From Desulfovibrio sp. Marseille-P6017 (lineage in GTDB: Bacteria; Bacillota_A; Clostridia; Peptostreptococcales; Peptostreptococcaceae), in NCBI GenBank assembly GCA_900604495.1, contig UWOR01000002.1, positions 310,001 through 374,000 on the forward strand: a stretch of DNA of 64,000 nt, read 5' to 3'. A program made the translations under genes and the position numbers. Numbering within the stretch: the first letter of the stretch is position 1; each line of letters begins with the position of its first letter. The notes beneath the pieces were generated by a model. That model searched no databases, was not told where the DNA came from, and saw nothing but the letters and a program-made list of their open reading frames with translations. Positions 36,710 through 45,527 of the stretch are shown one piece after another.

Positions 36710-36857
36710 CTTATCAAGAGAGGTGGAGGGACTGGCCCGATGAAACCCAGCAACCAGTATATTTTATATACAAGGTGCTAAATCCTGCAATTCATAAGAA
36801 TTGAAAGATGAGTATAAACTGCTTACAAAAGCCTGAGTTTATACTCAGGCTTTTTAA
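36710..36857 (+). ncRNA. SAM-I (S-box) riboswitch with terminator, upstream of metNIQ
   Basis: The aptamer runs from about 36710 (CTTATCAAGAGAGGTGGAGG) through ACTGGCCCGATGAAACCC and AGCAACC to GATGAG near 36811, the standard S-box core. The expression platform is a terminator at 36829-36857 (GCCTGAGT/ACTCAGGC then TTTTT). GAGTATAAAC (36810-36819) is perfectly complementary to GTTTATACTC (36837-36846), forming the antiterminator. SAM binding should stop transcription of the methionine importer. Confidence 0.96.
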
Positions 36858-36897
36858 ATTTAAAGCGTTAATTGAATTATATTTGGGAGGAGTAAAT

Positions 36898-37869
36898 ATG
36901 ATAAGCATTAAAAATGTAAACAAATATTATGGTGATACTAAGGTTTTGAATAATGTTAATATGGAAATTAAAAATGGGGAAATTTTTGGAATTATTGGCC
37001 ATAGTGGAGCTGGAAAGTCAACGCTGCTTAGATGTATAAATGGCTTAGAGGACTATCAAGAAGGTTGCGTACTTGTAGGAGAGAAAGAAGTCAAATCATT
37101 AAAAGGAGAGGGACTTAGATTACTTAGAAAAGATTTAGGAATGATATTTCAACACTTTTCACTATTAGAAAGAAAGACGGTATTTGAAAATGTAGCCTTA
37201 CCATTAGAATGTTTTAAATATTCTAAGAAAGAAAAAGAAGAAAGAGTAAAGGAATTATTAGACCTAGTAGGTTTAAGTGATAAAAGTAATATTAAACCAA
37301 GAAACTTAAGTGGAGGTCAAAAGCAAAGAGTAGCAATAGCAAGAGCATTAGCATTAAATCCAAAGGTTCTTCTTTGTGATGAAGCAACTTCAGCATTAGA
37401 CCCAAATACTACAAAATCAATACTTAGTTTATTACAAGATATAAATAAAAAGTTTGGAATAACAATTATTATGGTAACTCACCAAATGGAAGTTATAAAG
37501 CAAATATGCACAAGAGTAGCAATAATGGAAGATGGTGAAGTTTTAGATATAAATGAAACAGAAGAAGTTTTTTTTAATGATAGTAAAGCACTTAGTAAGT
37601 TAATTGGGGAAGAAAATATAATTTTACCAAAAGGAACTAATATAAAAATATTATTCCCTAAAAATGTTTCTAACAGTTGTGTCATAACAAGTATGGCTAG
37701 AAATTTAGATATAGATTTCTCAATCGTATTTGGAAGGTTAGAGAAATTCAGAGATGAAATATTAGGGTCATTAATTATAAATGTATCTTCAGAATATGGA
37801 GATAGAGTTAAAGCATACTTAGAAAGTGAAGGGCTAAGATGGGAGGAGATAAACAATGAATCAAACTAG
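36898..37869 (+). CDS. metN: Methionine ABC transporter ATP-binding protein MetN
   Basis: 323-residue ATPase of the MetNIQ D/L-methionine importer. Walker A GHSGAGKST (34-42), signature LSGGQKQR, Walker B VLLCDEATSALDP, H-loop VTHQMEV, and a C-terminal NIL (ACT-like) domain that senses methionine in the cytosol. The true start is ATG 36898, seven bases after GGGAGG; an upstream in-frame methionine at 36808 is inside the riboswitch. It overlaps metI by 14 bases. Under SAM riboswitch control. Confidence 0.96.
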   Translation: MISIKNVNKYYGDTKVLNNVNMEIKNGEIFGIIGHSGAGKSTLLRCINGLEDYQEGCVLVGEKEVKSLKGEGLRLLRKDLGMIFQHFSLLERKTVFENVALPLECFKYSKKEKEERVKELLDLVGLSDKSNIKPRNLSGGQKQRVAIARALALNPKVLLCDEATSALDPNTTKSILSLLQDINKKFGITIIMVTHQMEVIKQICTRVAIMEDGEVLDINETEEVFFNDSKALSKLIGEENIILPKGTNIKILFPKNVSNSCVITSMARNLDIDFSIVFGRLEKFRDEILGSLIINVSSEYGDRVKAYLESEGLRWEEINNESN

Positions 37870-38518
37870 TTTAAGTACATTTTTAACAGAAATTTTAGGA
37901 GAAGCGTTCTTAGAAACATTATACATGATATTAGTACCAACAATACTTGCAACAATAATTGGATTTATATTAGCAATAACATTAGTTGTAACAAAGCCAA
38001 ATGGATTAAAGCCTTGTAGTTTAATATATAAAGTATTAGGATTTATAGTTAATATTTTTAGAAGTTTCCCATTTATTATACTTATAGTTGCTTTAATTCC
38101 ATTTACAAGACTAATAGTTGGCACATCAATAGGAGAAGAAGCTGCAATAGTTCCTATAACTGTTGGTGCAGCTCCATTTATAGCTAGAATAATAGAGAGT
38201 GCATTAAATGAAGTTGATTATGGATTAATAGAAGCTGCAAAATCATTTGGAGCTACTAAAACTCAAATAGTATTTAAAGTAATGATAAAAGAAGCAATGC
38301 CTTCTATTGTGTCAGGAATAACATTATCAGTAATTTCAATACTAGGATATACTGCAATGGCAGGTGCTGTTGGGGCTGGTGGACTTGGAAATGTAGCGCT
38401 TACTTATGGACATCAAAGATTTGATACAGCAGTAATGATTTACACAGTAATAACTCTTATAATAATTGTTCAAATAATACAAAGTTTAGGAAATTTAGCT
38501 TATAAAAAACTAAAATAG
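37856..38518 (+). CDS. metI: Methionine ABC transporter permease MetI
   Basis: 220-residue BPD-type inner-membrane permease with five TM helices. The EAA loop (EAAKSFGATKTQIVFKVMIK) that docks MetN lies at about residues 122-142, and AGAVGAGGLGNVALTYGHQRF near residue 178 is the MetI hallmark. Start codon lies within the end of metN, with GGGAGGAG upstream, so translation is coupled. Confidence 0.95.
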   Translation: MNQTSLSTFLTEILGEAFLETLYMILVPTILATIIGFILAITLVVTKPNGLKPCSLIYKVLGFIVNIFRSFPFIILIVALIPFTRLIVGTSIGEEAAIVPITVGAAPFIARIIESALNEVDYGLIEAAKSFGATKTQIVFKVMIKEAMPSIVSGITLSVISILGYTAMAGAVGAGGLGNVALTYGHQRFDTAVMIYTVITLIIIVQIIQSLGNLAYKKLK

Positions 38519-38540
38519 TATATAATAGGGGGATAAAATT

Positions 38541-39361
38541 ATGAAATTAAAAAAATATTAGGATTAGGTTTGGGATTAGTGATAATGACATCAGTAGTGG
38601 GATGCTCCTTAGGTGAGAATAGTAGCAAAAAAGCAGATGCATCAGAAGATAAAACAATAGTTGTAGGTGCATCATCAACTCCTCATGCAGAAATACTAGA
38701 TGCAATAAAACCTCTAGTAGAAGAAAAAGGATATAAATTAGATGTGAAAATATTTGATGATTACGTATTGCCAAATACAGCTTTATCTGAAGGGGCTTTA
38801 GATGCTAACTATTTTCAGCATATTCCATATTTAGAAGAAACAGTAAGCCAAAAAGGATATGATTTAACTTACTCTGTTAAGGTACATCTAGAACCAATGG
38901 GAGTGTACTCAAATAAACTAAAATCATTAGGTGAGTTAAAAGATAATTCAAAAATAGCAATACCAAATGACCCTACTAATGGATCAAGAGCTATACAATT
39001 ATTAGCTGATAATGGATTAATAAAGGTTGATAATAAAGAATTATTAACAGTAAAAGATATATCTGAAAACAATAAAAATATAGAGTTTATAGAAGTAGAA
39101 GCAGCTCAACTTCCAAGCGTATTGCAAGATGTAGATGCAGCTGTAATAAATACAAATTATGCATTAAGCGCAAACTTAAATCCAACAGAGGATGCTATAG
39201 CAATAGAATCTTCAGATTCACCATATTCAAATGTATTAGCATGCAGAGAAGATAATAAGGAAAGTGAGAAGATAAAAGTTTTATCTGATGCTTTAACTAG
39301 CGATAAAGCAAAGAACTTTATTGAAGAAAAATATGAAGGTAGTATAATACCATCATTTTAG
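38541..39361 (+). pseudogene. metQ: Methionine-binding lipoprotein MetQ with frameshift in the signal peptide
   Basis: Substrate-binding lipoprotein (NlpA/MetQ family) that would hand methionine to MetNI: GASSTPHAEILDAIKPLVEE, ANYFQHIPYLEE, VHLEPMGVYSNKLKSLGEL, DPTNGSRAIQLLADNGLI and VNTNYALSANLNPTED-like blocks are all intact. ATG 38541 with GGGGGAT is the natural start, but the reading frame hits TAG at once. Adding one A to the run at 38549-38555 gives MKLKKILGLGLGLVIMTSVV-GC, a proper lipobox. As given, only a start at TTG 38570, without ribosome site or basic N-region, could make it. Sequencing error or real lesion; RNA slippage at the A-run is possible. Confidence 0.8.
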
Positions 39362-39374
39362 TAATTAATTCTTG

Positions 39375-39403
39375 AACTGGGATATTATTTTATTCCAGTT
39401 TTC
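39375..39403 (+). terminator. Weak terminator after metQ
   Basis: AACTGG / CCAGTT, 14-base loop, then TTTCTTC. Modest stem. Confidence 0.4.
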
Positions 39404-39473
39404 TTCATACTATTATACATATTTAAAGTCGTGATATACTAAGTTTAAATACATTTATAAAGGAGATGCTACT

Positions 39474-40127
39474 TTGGATAAACATTTTTTTCAACAAGAT
39501 GCAATAGAATTAGCTAAAAGTATTTTAGGTATGTATCTGATAAGAGAGTATGATGGAAAACAAATAGTAAGTAAAATTGTAGAAACAGAAAGTTATATGG
39601 GAATAAATGATAAAGCAGCTCACGTATATAAGGATAAAAAAACAAATAGGACAAAACCTTTATACTTAGAGGGAGGTCACATATATGTTTATTTAATTTA
39701 TGGTATGTATTATTGTCTAAATATATCTGCAAATAAAGAAAATATACCCGAATGTGTTTTAATTAGAGCTGTGGAACCTATTGAAAATATAGATGAAATA
39801 TCAGAAAATAGATATAAAAAAGAATATAAAGACTTAAATACATATCAAAGAAAAAATATTACAAATGGACCAGGAAAGCTTTGTATGGGACTAAAAATAG
39901 ATAAAAGCTTAAATGAAAAAAGTATATTAGGAGATGAATTATACATAAGTGATTTTTATTATAAAAATAATGAAAAAATTTATGCAGATAATAACTTTGA
40001 AATTGAGATAGGAAAAAGAATAAATATAGATTATGCTCAAGAAGCTAAAGATTATCTTTGGAGATTTTATATAAAAAATAATAAATATGTTTCTGTAATT
40101 GAAAAAAATAAAACTGTGAGCAAGTAA
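39474..40127 (+). CDS. 3-methyladenine DNA glycosylase (AAG/MPG family)
   Basis: Base-excision repair glycosylase removing alkylated purines. 217 residues, usual length. Blocks: SILGMYLIREYDGKQIV, KIVETESYMGINDKAAH (catalytic Glu), GGHIYVYLIYGMYYCLNI, CVLIRAVEP and TNGPGKLCMGLKI. Start is TTG with AAGGAG upstream. Alone in the operon, ended by a convergent terminator. Confidence 0.92.
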   Translation: MDKHFFQQDAIELAKSILGMYLIREYDGKQIVSKIVETESYMGINDKAAHVYKDKKTNRTKPLYLEGGHIYVYLIYGMYYCLNISANKENIPECVLIRAVEPIENIDEISENRYKKEYKDLNTYQRKNITNGPGKLCMGLKIDKSLNEKSILGDELYISDFYYKNNEKIYADNNFEIEIGKRINIDYAQEAKDYLWRFYIKNNKYVSVIEKNKTVSK

Positions 40128-40142
40128 AGCTCCCAGTTTTAT
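40110..40142. terminator. Bidirectional terminator after the glycosylase
   Basis: AAAACTGTGAGC with GCTCCCAGTTTT, one mismatch, between converging genes. Confidence 0.7.
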
Positions 40143-40669
40143 TATAAAAGTTTAGTTGTAATAAATCTTATAACTATAGGTAAAACTGTTAATACAGTTG
40201 TTAATCTAGTAAGATGAAGTAAAGCAACAATATGTGTTTGTGCACCAAATGATTCAGACATAATAACCATATCTGTTAAACCACCAGGAGCTGAACTAAA
40301 TAACGCAGTTGGCAAATCAAGTCCTGTAGTTTTATGTAATATAAGTCCTAAAATTATACTTAAAAAAGTTAATCCAATAACTAAGATTATAGATGGGATT
40401 ATAAGTTTTTTTAGACCTAAAATAGAATCCATAGTAAAATTAAGTCCAATTATACAGCCAATAACTATTTGTGCAATAGTTTTGAAGTTAGAAGGAACGT
40501 AACCTTTACTGATAAAAACGTTATATATACCAACAGAAATCATAGACCCAATCATAGCTCCTGCAGGAATTTTTAACTTAACCCCAATTACTCCTCCAAT
40601 AGAGCCAATAGCTAAAGTGTATATTATTTTGTCTAATCCAATAGCCGAGCTTAAAATAGCCTTATCCAT
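40142..40669 (-). CDS. AbrB-duplication membrane protein, single-domain form
   Basis: 175 residues, hydrophobic, five or six TM helices. It matches one copy of the AbrB-duplication transporter-like domain (PF05145): PAGAMIGSMISVGIYNV and APGGLTDMVIMSESFGAQT are typical. Usual family members have two copies, about 340-370 residues, so this is a half-size protein that would need to pair with itself. Start ATG with AGGAGG upstream. Divergently transcribed from a GntR regulator 133 bases away, which may control it. Function unknown. Confidence 0.75.
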   Translation of the reverse strand: MDKAILSSAIGLDKIIYTLAIGSIGGVIGVKLKIPAGAMIGSMISVGIYNVFISKGYVPSNFKTIAQIVIGCIIGLNFTMDSILGLKKLIIPSIILVIGLTFLSIILGLILHKTTGLDLPTALFSSAPGGLTDMVIMSESFGAQTHIVALLHLTRLTTVLTVLPIVIRFITTKLL

Positions 40670-40802
40670 ATATATCCTCCTAGATTATGTCATTAATTTT
40701 GATTATACAATACAAGTATTCATTTTGCTACATAAAACACTTTAAGAACACTAAATAATATTGTAATATATATATGGATTATAATTTTTTAAGGAGTGTA
40801 AA

Positions 40803-41471
40803 ATGGAAACTGTATTTAAAAAAATAGACGTTACAGACTTAAGACCAATAAGAGAAGTAGTTTTAGATGAAATAAGAAGTGCAATCTTTGAAAATAAAAT
40901 AAAGCCTGGAGATAGATTAGTAGAAAATGTAATTGCATCTAGCATGGGTATAAGTAGAACGCCTGTAAGAGAAGCTTTAAGACAATTAGAGATAGAAGGA
41001 TTAGCAGTAAATATTCCAAGAAGAGGTACATTAGTAAAAGGAATTTCAAAGGAAGATGCTATGGAAATTTACGATTTAAGGGAAGTTTTAGAAGGGTTAG
41101 CAGTAAGGCTAGCTTGTTTAAACATATCTAGAAGAGAAATAAATCGTTTAAAAGAAATTATAGATATAATGAAAGAAACTATGAATGAAGAAAATTATGA
41201 TGAATATATGAAAGCACATACTGAATATAATGATATAATTATGTCAGCTAGTAAAAATAAAAGATTATTATCACAAATAGAAAATATATATGAATACTTA
41301 AAAAGCTTAAGAAAAGTAGGATTACATGCAATAGAGAAAAGATCGGATATTTTAGAAGAGCATATAAAAATAGTACAAGCAATTGACAAAGGTAATGAAT
41401 ATTTAGCAGAGGAAGAAGCTAGAAAGCATGTTAGAAATGCTAAAAAGAGATTTATTGAATCAACTAAATAA
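40803..41471 (+). CDS. GntR family (FadR/FCD) transcriptional regulator
   Basis: 222 residues. N-terminal winged HTH with RDLRPIREVVLDEIRSAIF-like start, then SMGISRTPVREALRQLEIEG recognition helix and NIPRRGTLVKG wing. C-terminal all-helical FCD ligand domain (AMEIYDLREVLEGLAVRLA, then HTEYNDIIM and EHIKIVQAI). FCD regulators respond to organic acids or sugar acids. Divergent to the AbrB-like membrane gene, so autoregulation plus control of that gene is the likely job. RBS AAGGAG. Confidence 0.88.
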   Translation: METVFKKIDVTDLRPIREVVLDEIRSAIFENKIKPGDRLVENVIASSMGISRTPVREALRQLEIEGLAVNIPRRGTLVKGISKEDAMEIYDLREVLEGLAVRLACLNISRREINRLKEIIDIMKETMNEENYDEYMKAHTEYNDIIMSASKNKRLLSQIENIYEYLKSLRKVGLHAIEKRSDILEEHIKIVQAIDKGNEYLAEEEARKHVRNAKKRFIESTK

Positions 41472-41478
41472 TATATAG

Positions 41479-41527
41479 AGAGTTAACGATATAATTACTT
41501 GTTAACTCTATTTTTTTATATATAAAA
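41479..41527 (+). terminator. Terminator after the GntR gene
   Basis: AGAGTTAAC (41479-41487) with GTTAACTCT (41511-41519), then seven T's. Confidence 0.75.
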
Positions 41528-41608
41528 TTTTAAAAATTTATATCTATAAATGATATAATAAAAAGAAATTGGAATAAAATGAAATTTAATATTTTAAGGA
41601 GGTTAAAT

Positions 41609-42412
41609 ATGAAAAGGATAGGATTTATAGGTGCAGGGAATATGGCATCTGCGATAATTGGAGGTATAATTAATTCTAAATTATTAAATACAGATCAAAT
41701 AATAGCTTCAGCTTTAAGTGAATCTACATTAGAAAGAATAAAAATAGATTTTGGAATAGAGACTACTAAGGATTCAAAGGAAGTAGTTAAAAATTCAGAT
41801 ATAATTGTAGTTGCTGTTAAACCCAATATTTATGATATAGTACTAGAAGAAGTTAAAGAATTTATAGATGATGAAAAATTAATAGTAACAATAGCTGCAG
41901 GAAAAAGTATAGAGTCAGTAGAAGCAGTTATAGGAAGTGATAAAAAAATAATTAGAACTATGCCAAATACACCAGCTTTAGTGAATGAAGGAATGTCTGC
42001 TATTTGCCCAAATAAAAATATAACAAAAGAAGATTTAGATTTAGTAATAGAATTGTTTAATTCATTTGGAAAATCTGAAGTAGTTAAAGAATCTTTAATC
42101 GATTCAGTAATAGGAGTGAGTGGTTCATCACCTGCATATGTATTTATGTTTATAGAAGCATTAGCTGATGGAGCAGTAAAAGAAGGTATGCCAAGAAATC
42201 AAGCGTATAAGTTTGCAGCACAAGCTGTTATGGGTTCTGCAAAGATGGTTTTAGAAAGTGGAAAACATCCAGGTGAATTAAAGGATATGGTTTGTTCTCC
42301 AGGTGGAACAACTATAGATGCTGTTGCTGTATTAGAAGAAGAAAATCTGAGAGCATCTGTTATAAAAGCTGTAAGTAAGGCTGCAAAAAAATCAAAAAAA
42401 ATGAGTAAATAA
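41609..42412 (+). CDS. proC: Pyrroline-5-carboxylate reductase
   Basis: Last step of proline synthesis, P5C to proline with NAD(P)H. 267 residues. N-terminal Rossmann GFIGAGNMASAIIGG; VVAVKPNIYD; RTMPNTPALVNEGMSAI; C-terminal dimer domain with the ProC signature PGGTTIDAVAVLEEENLRAS. I start at ATG 41609, right after AAGGAGG; the upstream ATG at 41579 has no ribosome site. The next gene begins 16 bases on. Confidence 0.95.
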   Translation: MKRIGFIGAGNMASAIIGGIINSKLLNTDQIIASALSESTLERIKIDFGIETTKDSKEVVKNSDIIVVAVKPNIYDIVLEEVKEFIDDEKLIVTIAAGKSIESVEAVIGSDKKIIRTMPNTPALVNEGMSAICPNKNITKEDLDLVIELFNSFGKSEVVKESLIDSVIGVSGSSPAYVFMFIEALADGAVKEGMPRNQAYKFAAQAVMGSAKMVLESGKHPGELKDMVCSPGGTTIDAVAVLEEENLRASVIKAVSKAAKKSKKMSK

Positions 42413-42427
42413 TAAAAGGGGATCATA

Positions 42428-43213
42428 ATGTTTGATAGCGATAAAATAATTGAGATAAAAAATTTAAAAATGAGCTATGGAGAAAAAGAAGTATTAAAAG
42501 GTATTAATTTAGATATAAATAAAGGGCAAATTATAGGATATATTGGTCCGAATGGTGCGGGAAAAAGTACTACTATAAAAATAATTTTAGGTATTATAGA
42601 TGGTTATGACGGAGAAATAAAATTATTTGGAAGAAATATCAAAGAAAAAGAATTTGAATACAAAAACAAAATAGGTTATGTTCCAGAAGTTGTAAAAGTA
42701 TATGAAAGCTTAACTGCAAGGGAGTATTTGACATTTATAGGTCAACTATACGGACTAGATTATAAAAAGTGTGATGATAAATCTAGAAAGCTTATGAATG
42801 TTTTAGGAATAGGAGAAGCATATGAAAGTAGAATATCATCCTACTCAAAAGGTATGAAACAAAAGGTAGCTATAATATCTTCATTATTGCATAATCCAGA
42901 TATATTATTTCTAGATGAACCATTAAGTGGTTTAGATGCAAATAGTGTTCTTCTTATTAAAGAAATAATAAGCAAATTAAAAGAAGATGGAAAAACTATT
43001 TTTTACTCATCTCACATTATGGAAGTTGTAGAAAAGATAAGCGATAGAATAATAGTTTTAAATGATGGAAATATAGCTGCAGATGGTAATTTTGAAGAGA
43101 TAAAAAGCGCTAGCTTTGATGGATCTTTAGAAGAAATATTTAATAATATAACTGGATTTGATGAGCATGATAACCTATCAACACAGTTTATAGATATTTT
43201 AAATGAGGTGTAG
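42428..43213 (+). CDS. ABC transporter ATP-binding protein
   Basis: 261 residues. Walker A GPNGAGKST, signature YSKGMKQK, Walker B ILFLDEPLSGLD, H-loop SSHIMEV. The degenerate YSKGM signature is the CcmA/YhaQ-type exporter group. It forms a pair with the permease four bases downstream. Export function is likely; substrate is unknown. RBS GGGG ahead of ATG; runs closely from proC, so possibly co-transcribed. Confidence 0.9.
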   Translation: MFDSDKIIEIKNLKMSYGEKEVLKGINLDINKGQIIGYIGPNGAGKSTTIKIILGIIDGYDGEIKLFGRNIKEKEFEYKNKIGYVPEVVKVYESLTAREYLTFIGQLYGLDYKKCDDKSRKLMNVLGIGEAYESRISSYSKGMKQKVAIISSLLHNPDILFLDEPLSGLDANSVLLIKEIISKLKEDGKTIFYSSHIMEVVEKISDRIIVLNDGNIAADGNFEEIKSASFDGSLEEIFNNITGFDEHDNLSTQFIDILNEV

Positions 43214-43216
43214 AAT

Positions 43217-44851
43217 ATGAAAAATTATTTTACACTTAGAATATTAGATTTATTTAAAGGTATTTATACAAAGTTTGGTGTTGATTATAATACTATGAGA
43301 TTAATTCTTCAAGTAAAGCTTACATTAGATAGTAGAAGGGTTCCTAATACTATAGATAATAGTAAAAATTTAAAAGAAAAAAACTATTTTTATAGTTCAT
43401 TAATTGTATATGCTATATTAGGTGTTATGTATATACCAATGTTATTTATGAATATTGATATAAGACTAAAAATGACGATGTATTTTTCATGTTTTATGAT
43501 TTTATTATTAACTATATTAATATCAGATTTTTCAAGTGTTATACTAGATATTGATGATAAAGATATAATCGGAATAAGAGGAATAGATTCAAAAACTTTA
43601 AATGCAGCGAAAACCACACATATATTTATATACATATTTACTTTAAGTTTGGCTTTATGTGGATTTAGCATGATTGTATTTTTAAGATTTGGAATTAAAA
43701 ACTTTTTACTATTTTTATTTAGTATTGCTCTTATAGATATATTAATGATAGTAATAACAGCTATTTTATATTTAATAATTCTTAGGCTATTTAAAGGAGA
43801 AAAGCTTAAAGATATGTTAAATACATTCCAAATAGGATTCTTATTACTATTTACAATTGGATATCAATTTATAATTAGAAGCTTTGATTATATGAACATA
43901 GACTTTGTATATAATTCATCATGGTGGAATATATTTTTTGTACCAATGTATTTTGCATCTAACTTTAAACTTATACAAGGTAATGATATTGACACTATGA
44001 CTATAATATTAAGTATATTATCAATAATAGTACCAATAGTATCTTTATTTATATATAAAAGATTAGTACCGGTATTTGAAGAAAGTTTACAAAAGTTAAA
44101 TGATAATTATTATAAAATTAAAGTAAAAAAAGATCCTTTAAGATTTAAGATTAGCAAATATATTTGCAAAGATAAAGAAGAAAGAGCTATATTTAATTTT
44201 GTTTATAATGTATTAGATAAGGATAGAACGTTTAAAACAAAGGTATATCCATCTTTAGCATTAGGAACATTTATGCCTTTAATTATGATATTTACTTCAT
44301 ATGATAATAGTGGTATATTTAATTATTTAAGTGAAATAAAAGGAAGCTATTTATTTTTAAGTGGTTACTTTGCAGTAGTAATAATGCAAAATATAGTATC
44401 CATGGTTGGATATTCAAATGAATATGAAGGAGCATGGATATATGAAATACTTCCTATCAAAAATAAAAGAAATATATATACTGGAATGTTTAAAAGTAGT
44501 TTAATTAAATTATTTTTACCATCATTTATATTACTAAGTATAATATTTGCTTTTATATTCGGCATATCAGTTATAAAACATATGATAGTACTTCTTTTAT
44601 CAGGAATACTTGTATCAATGGCAACATTTAAACTAAATGAAAAAAGTCTTCCATTTTCTAAGCCATATAATGTTGCAAATTCATCTAAAAATATGTTTGT
44701 AGTTTTTAAAGCTATGTTTATAACTTTAATTTTAGTAGGAATTCATTTTGGTATATGTATTACAAAGCAAAGTATTTTTATTTATGGCTATTCATTCTTA
44801 TTAGTAGGATTAATCGCATTGCTTTGGAATAAAGTATTTACAGTAAAATAA
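43217..44851 (+). CDS. ABC transporter permease (exporter)
   Basis: 544 residues, roughly a dozen hydrophobic segments. A short amphipathic N-terminus and a large central cytosolic part (residues ~280-330, KRLVPVFEESLQKLNDNYYK) are visible. I find no named domain motif; by position and topology it is the membrane partner of the preceding ATPase. Translationally close (four bases). Ends at a strong terminator. Substrate unknown. Confidence 0.8.
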   Translation: MKNYFTLRILDLFKGIYTKFGVDYNTMRLILQVKLTLDSRRVPNTIDNSKNLKEKNYFYSSLIVYAILGVMYIPMLFMNIDIRLKMTMYFSCFMILLLTILISDFSSVILDIDDKDIIGIRGIDSKTLNAAKTTHIFIYIFTLSLALCGFSMIVFLRFGIKNFLLFLFSIALIDILMIVITAILYLIILRLFKGEKLKDMLNTFQIGFLLLFTIGYQFIIRSFDYMNIDFVYNSSWWNIFFVPMYFASNFKLIQGNDIDTMTIILSILSIIVPIVSLFIYKRLVPVFEESLQKLNDNYYKIKVKKDPLRFKISKYICKDKEERAIFNFVYNVLDKDRTFKTKVYPSLALGTFMPLIMIFTSYDNSGIFNYLSEIKGSYLFLSGYFAVVIMQNIVSMVGYSNEYEGAWIYEILPIKNKRNIYTGMFKSSLIKLFLPSFILLSIIFAFIFGISVIKHMIVLLLSGILVSMATFKLNEKSLPFSKPYNVANSSKNMFVVFKAMFITLILVGIHFGICITKQSIFIYGYSFLLVGLIALLWNKVFTVK

Positions 44852-44873
44852 AAACTTTATATAAAAACATATT

Positions 44874-44930
44874 GAAAAAAAGACTATTTTAATCATACTA
44901 TGTAAGTATGTGAGAAATAGTCTTTTTTTT
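44874..44930 (+). terminator. Terminator after the ABC exporter pair
   Basis: AAAAAAGACTATTT / GAAATAGTCTTTTTT stem with a nested ATACT/AGTAT hairpin and long T-run. Confidence 0.85.
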
Positions 44931-44957
44931 AAAACTTTTTTGTGAAAAATAGAGTCT
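44930..44957 (+). promoter_or_regulatory. Candidate ECF-type promoter of the sigma operon
   Basis: TAAAAC (44930-44935), 17 bases with a T-rich start, AGTCT (44953-44957). This resembles the Gram-positive ECF consensus TGAAAC-N16-CGTC with two mismatches, 43 bases before the start. Autoregulation would be expected; weak evidence. Confidence 0.35.
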
Positions 44958-44999
44958 AATAGGTGAATATAAAATTAAATAATTAGAAGAGGGGATATA

Positions 45000-45527
45000 A
45001 TGGAGGAGATAATCTTAGTCAAAAGGGCCATAAAGGGGGACCGAAAGGCATTTGAAGAATTAATACATATATATTCAGATAGATTATATAGAGAAGCTTA
45101 TATACGATGTAAGCATGAAGATGATGCAAAGGAAATAATTCAAGAAACAATTTATAAAGCTTATAGAAATATAAGCTCACTAAAAGAGCCTAAATATTTT
45201 AAAACTTGGATAAGTAGAATTCTTATAAATACTTCTAATGACTATATAAGCAAAATTGGGATGATTGATTTAGAACACGATGAAAGTTCATATATAAAAG
45301 AAATAATAGTAGATGATAAAATAGAAACAAAAATAGATTTATATAATGCTATAGATGAATTAGAAGATAAATATAAAGATGCAATAATATTAAGATATAT
45401 ACATGATATGAAAATTGAAGAAGTATCTAAAGTATTAAATAGGCCTATTAATACTATAAAGACCCACCTTAGAAAAGCAATTTTTGATATGAAAAATCTA
45501 TTAAAGGAGGGATATAGTAATGAGTAA
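45000..45527 (+). CDS. ECF-type RNA polymerase sigma factor
   Basis: 175 residues. Region 2 (FEELIHIYSDRLYREAYIRC, then DDAKEIIQETIYKAYRNI and KTWISRILINTSNDYI) and region 4 (DAIILRYIHDMKIEEVSKVL, then INTIKTHLRKAIFDMK) are intact, with no region 1 or 3: a minimal group 4 sigma. Start ATG after GAGGGG. Its 3' end overlaps the anti-sigma gene by eight bases, the usual coupling. In this context it likely answers envelope or beta-lactam stress. Confidence 0.92.
   Translation: MEEIILVKRAIKGDRKAFEELIHIYSDRLYREAYIRCKHEDDAKEIIQETIYKAYRNISSLKEPKYFKTWISRILINTSNDYISKIGMIDLEHDESSYIKEIIVDDKIETKIDLYNAIDELEDKYKDAIILRYIHDMKIEEVSKVLNRPINTIKTHLRKAIFDMKNLLKEGYSNE

Noticed and set aside
37479..37856. 125-codon minus-strand ORF
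   Set aside because: Shadow of metN.
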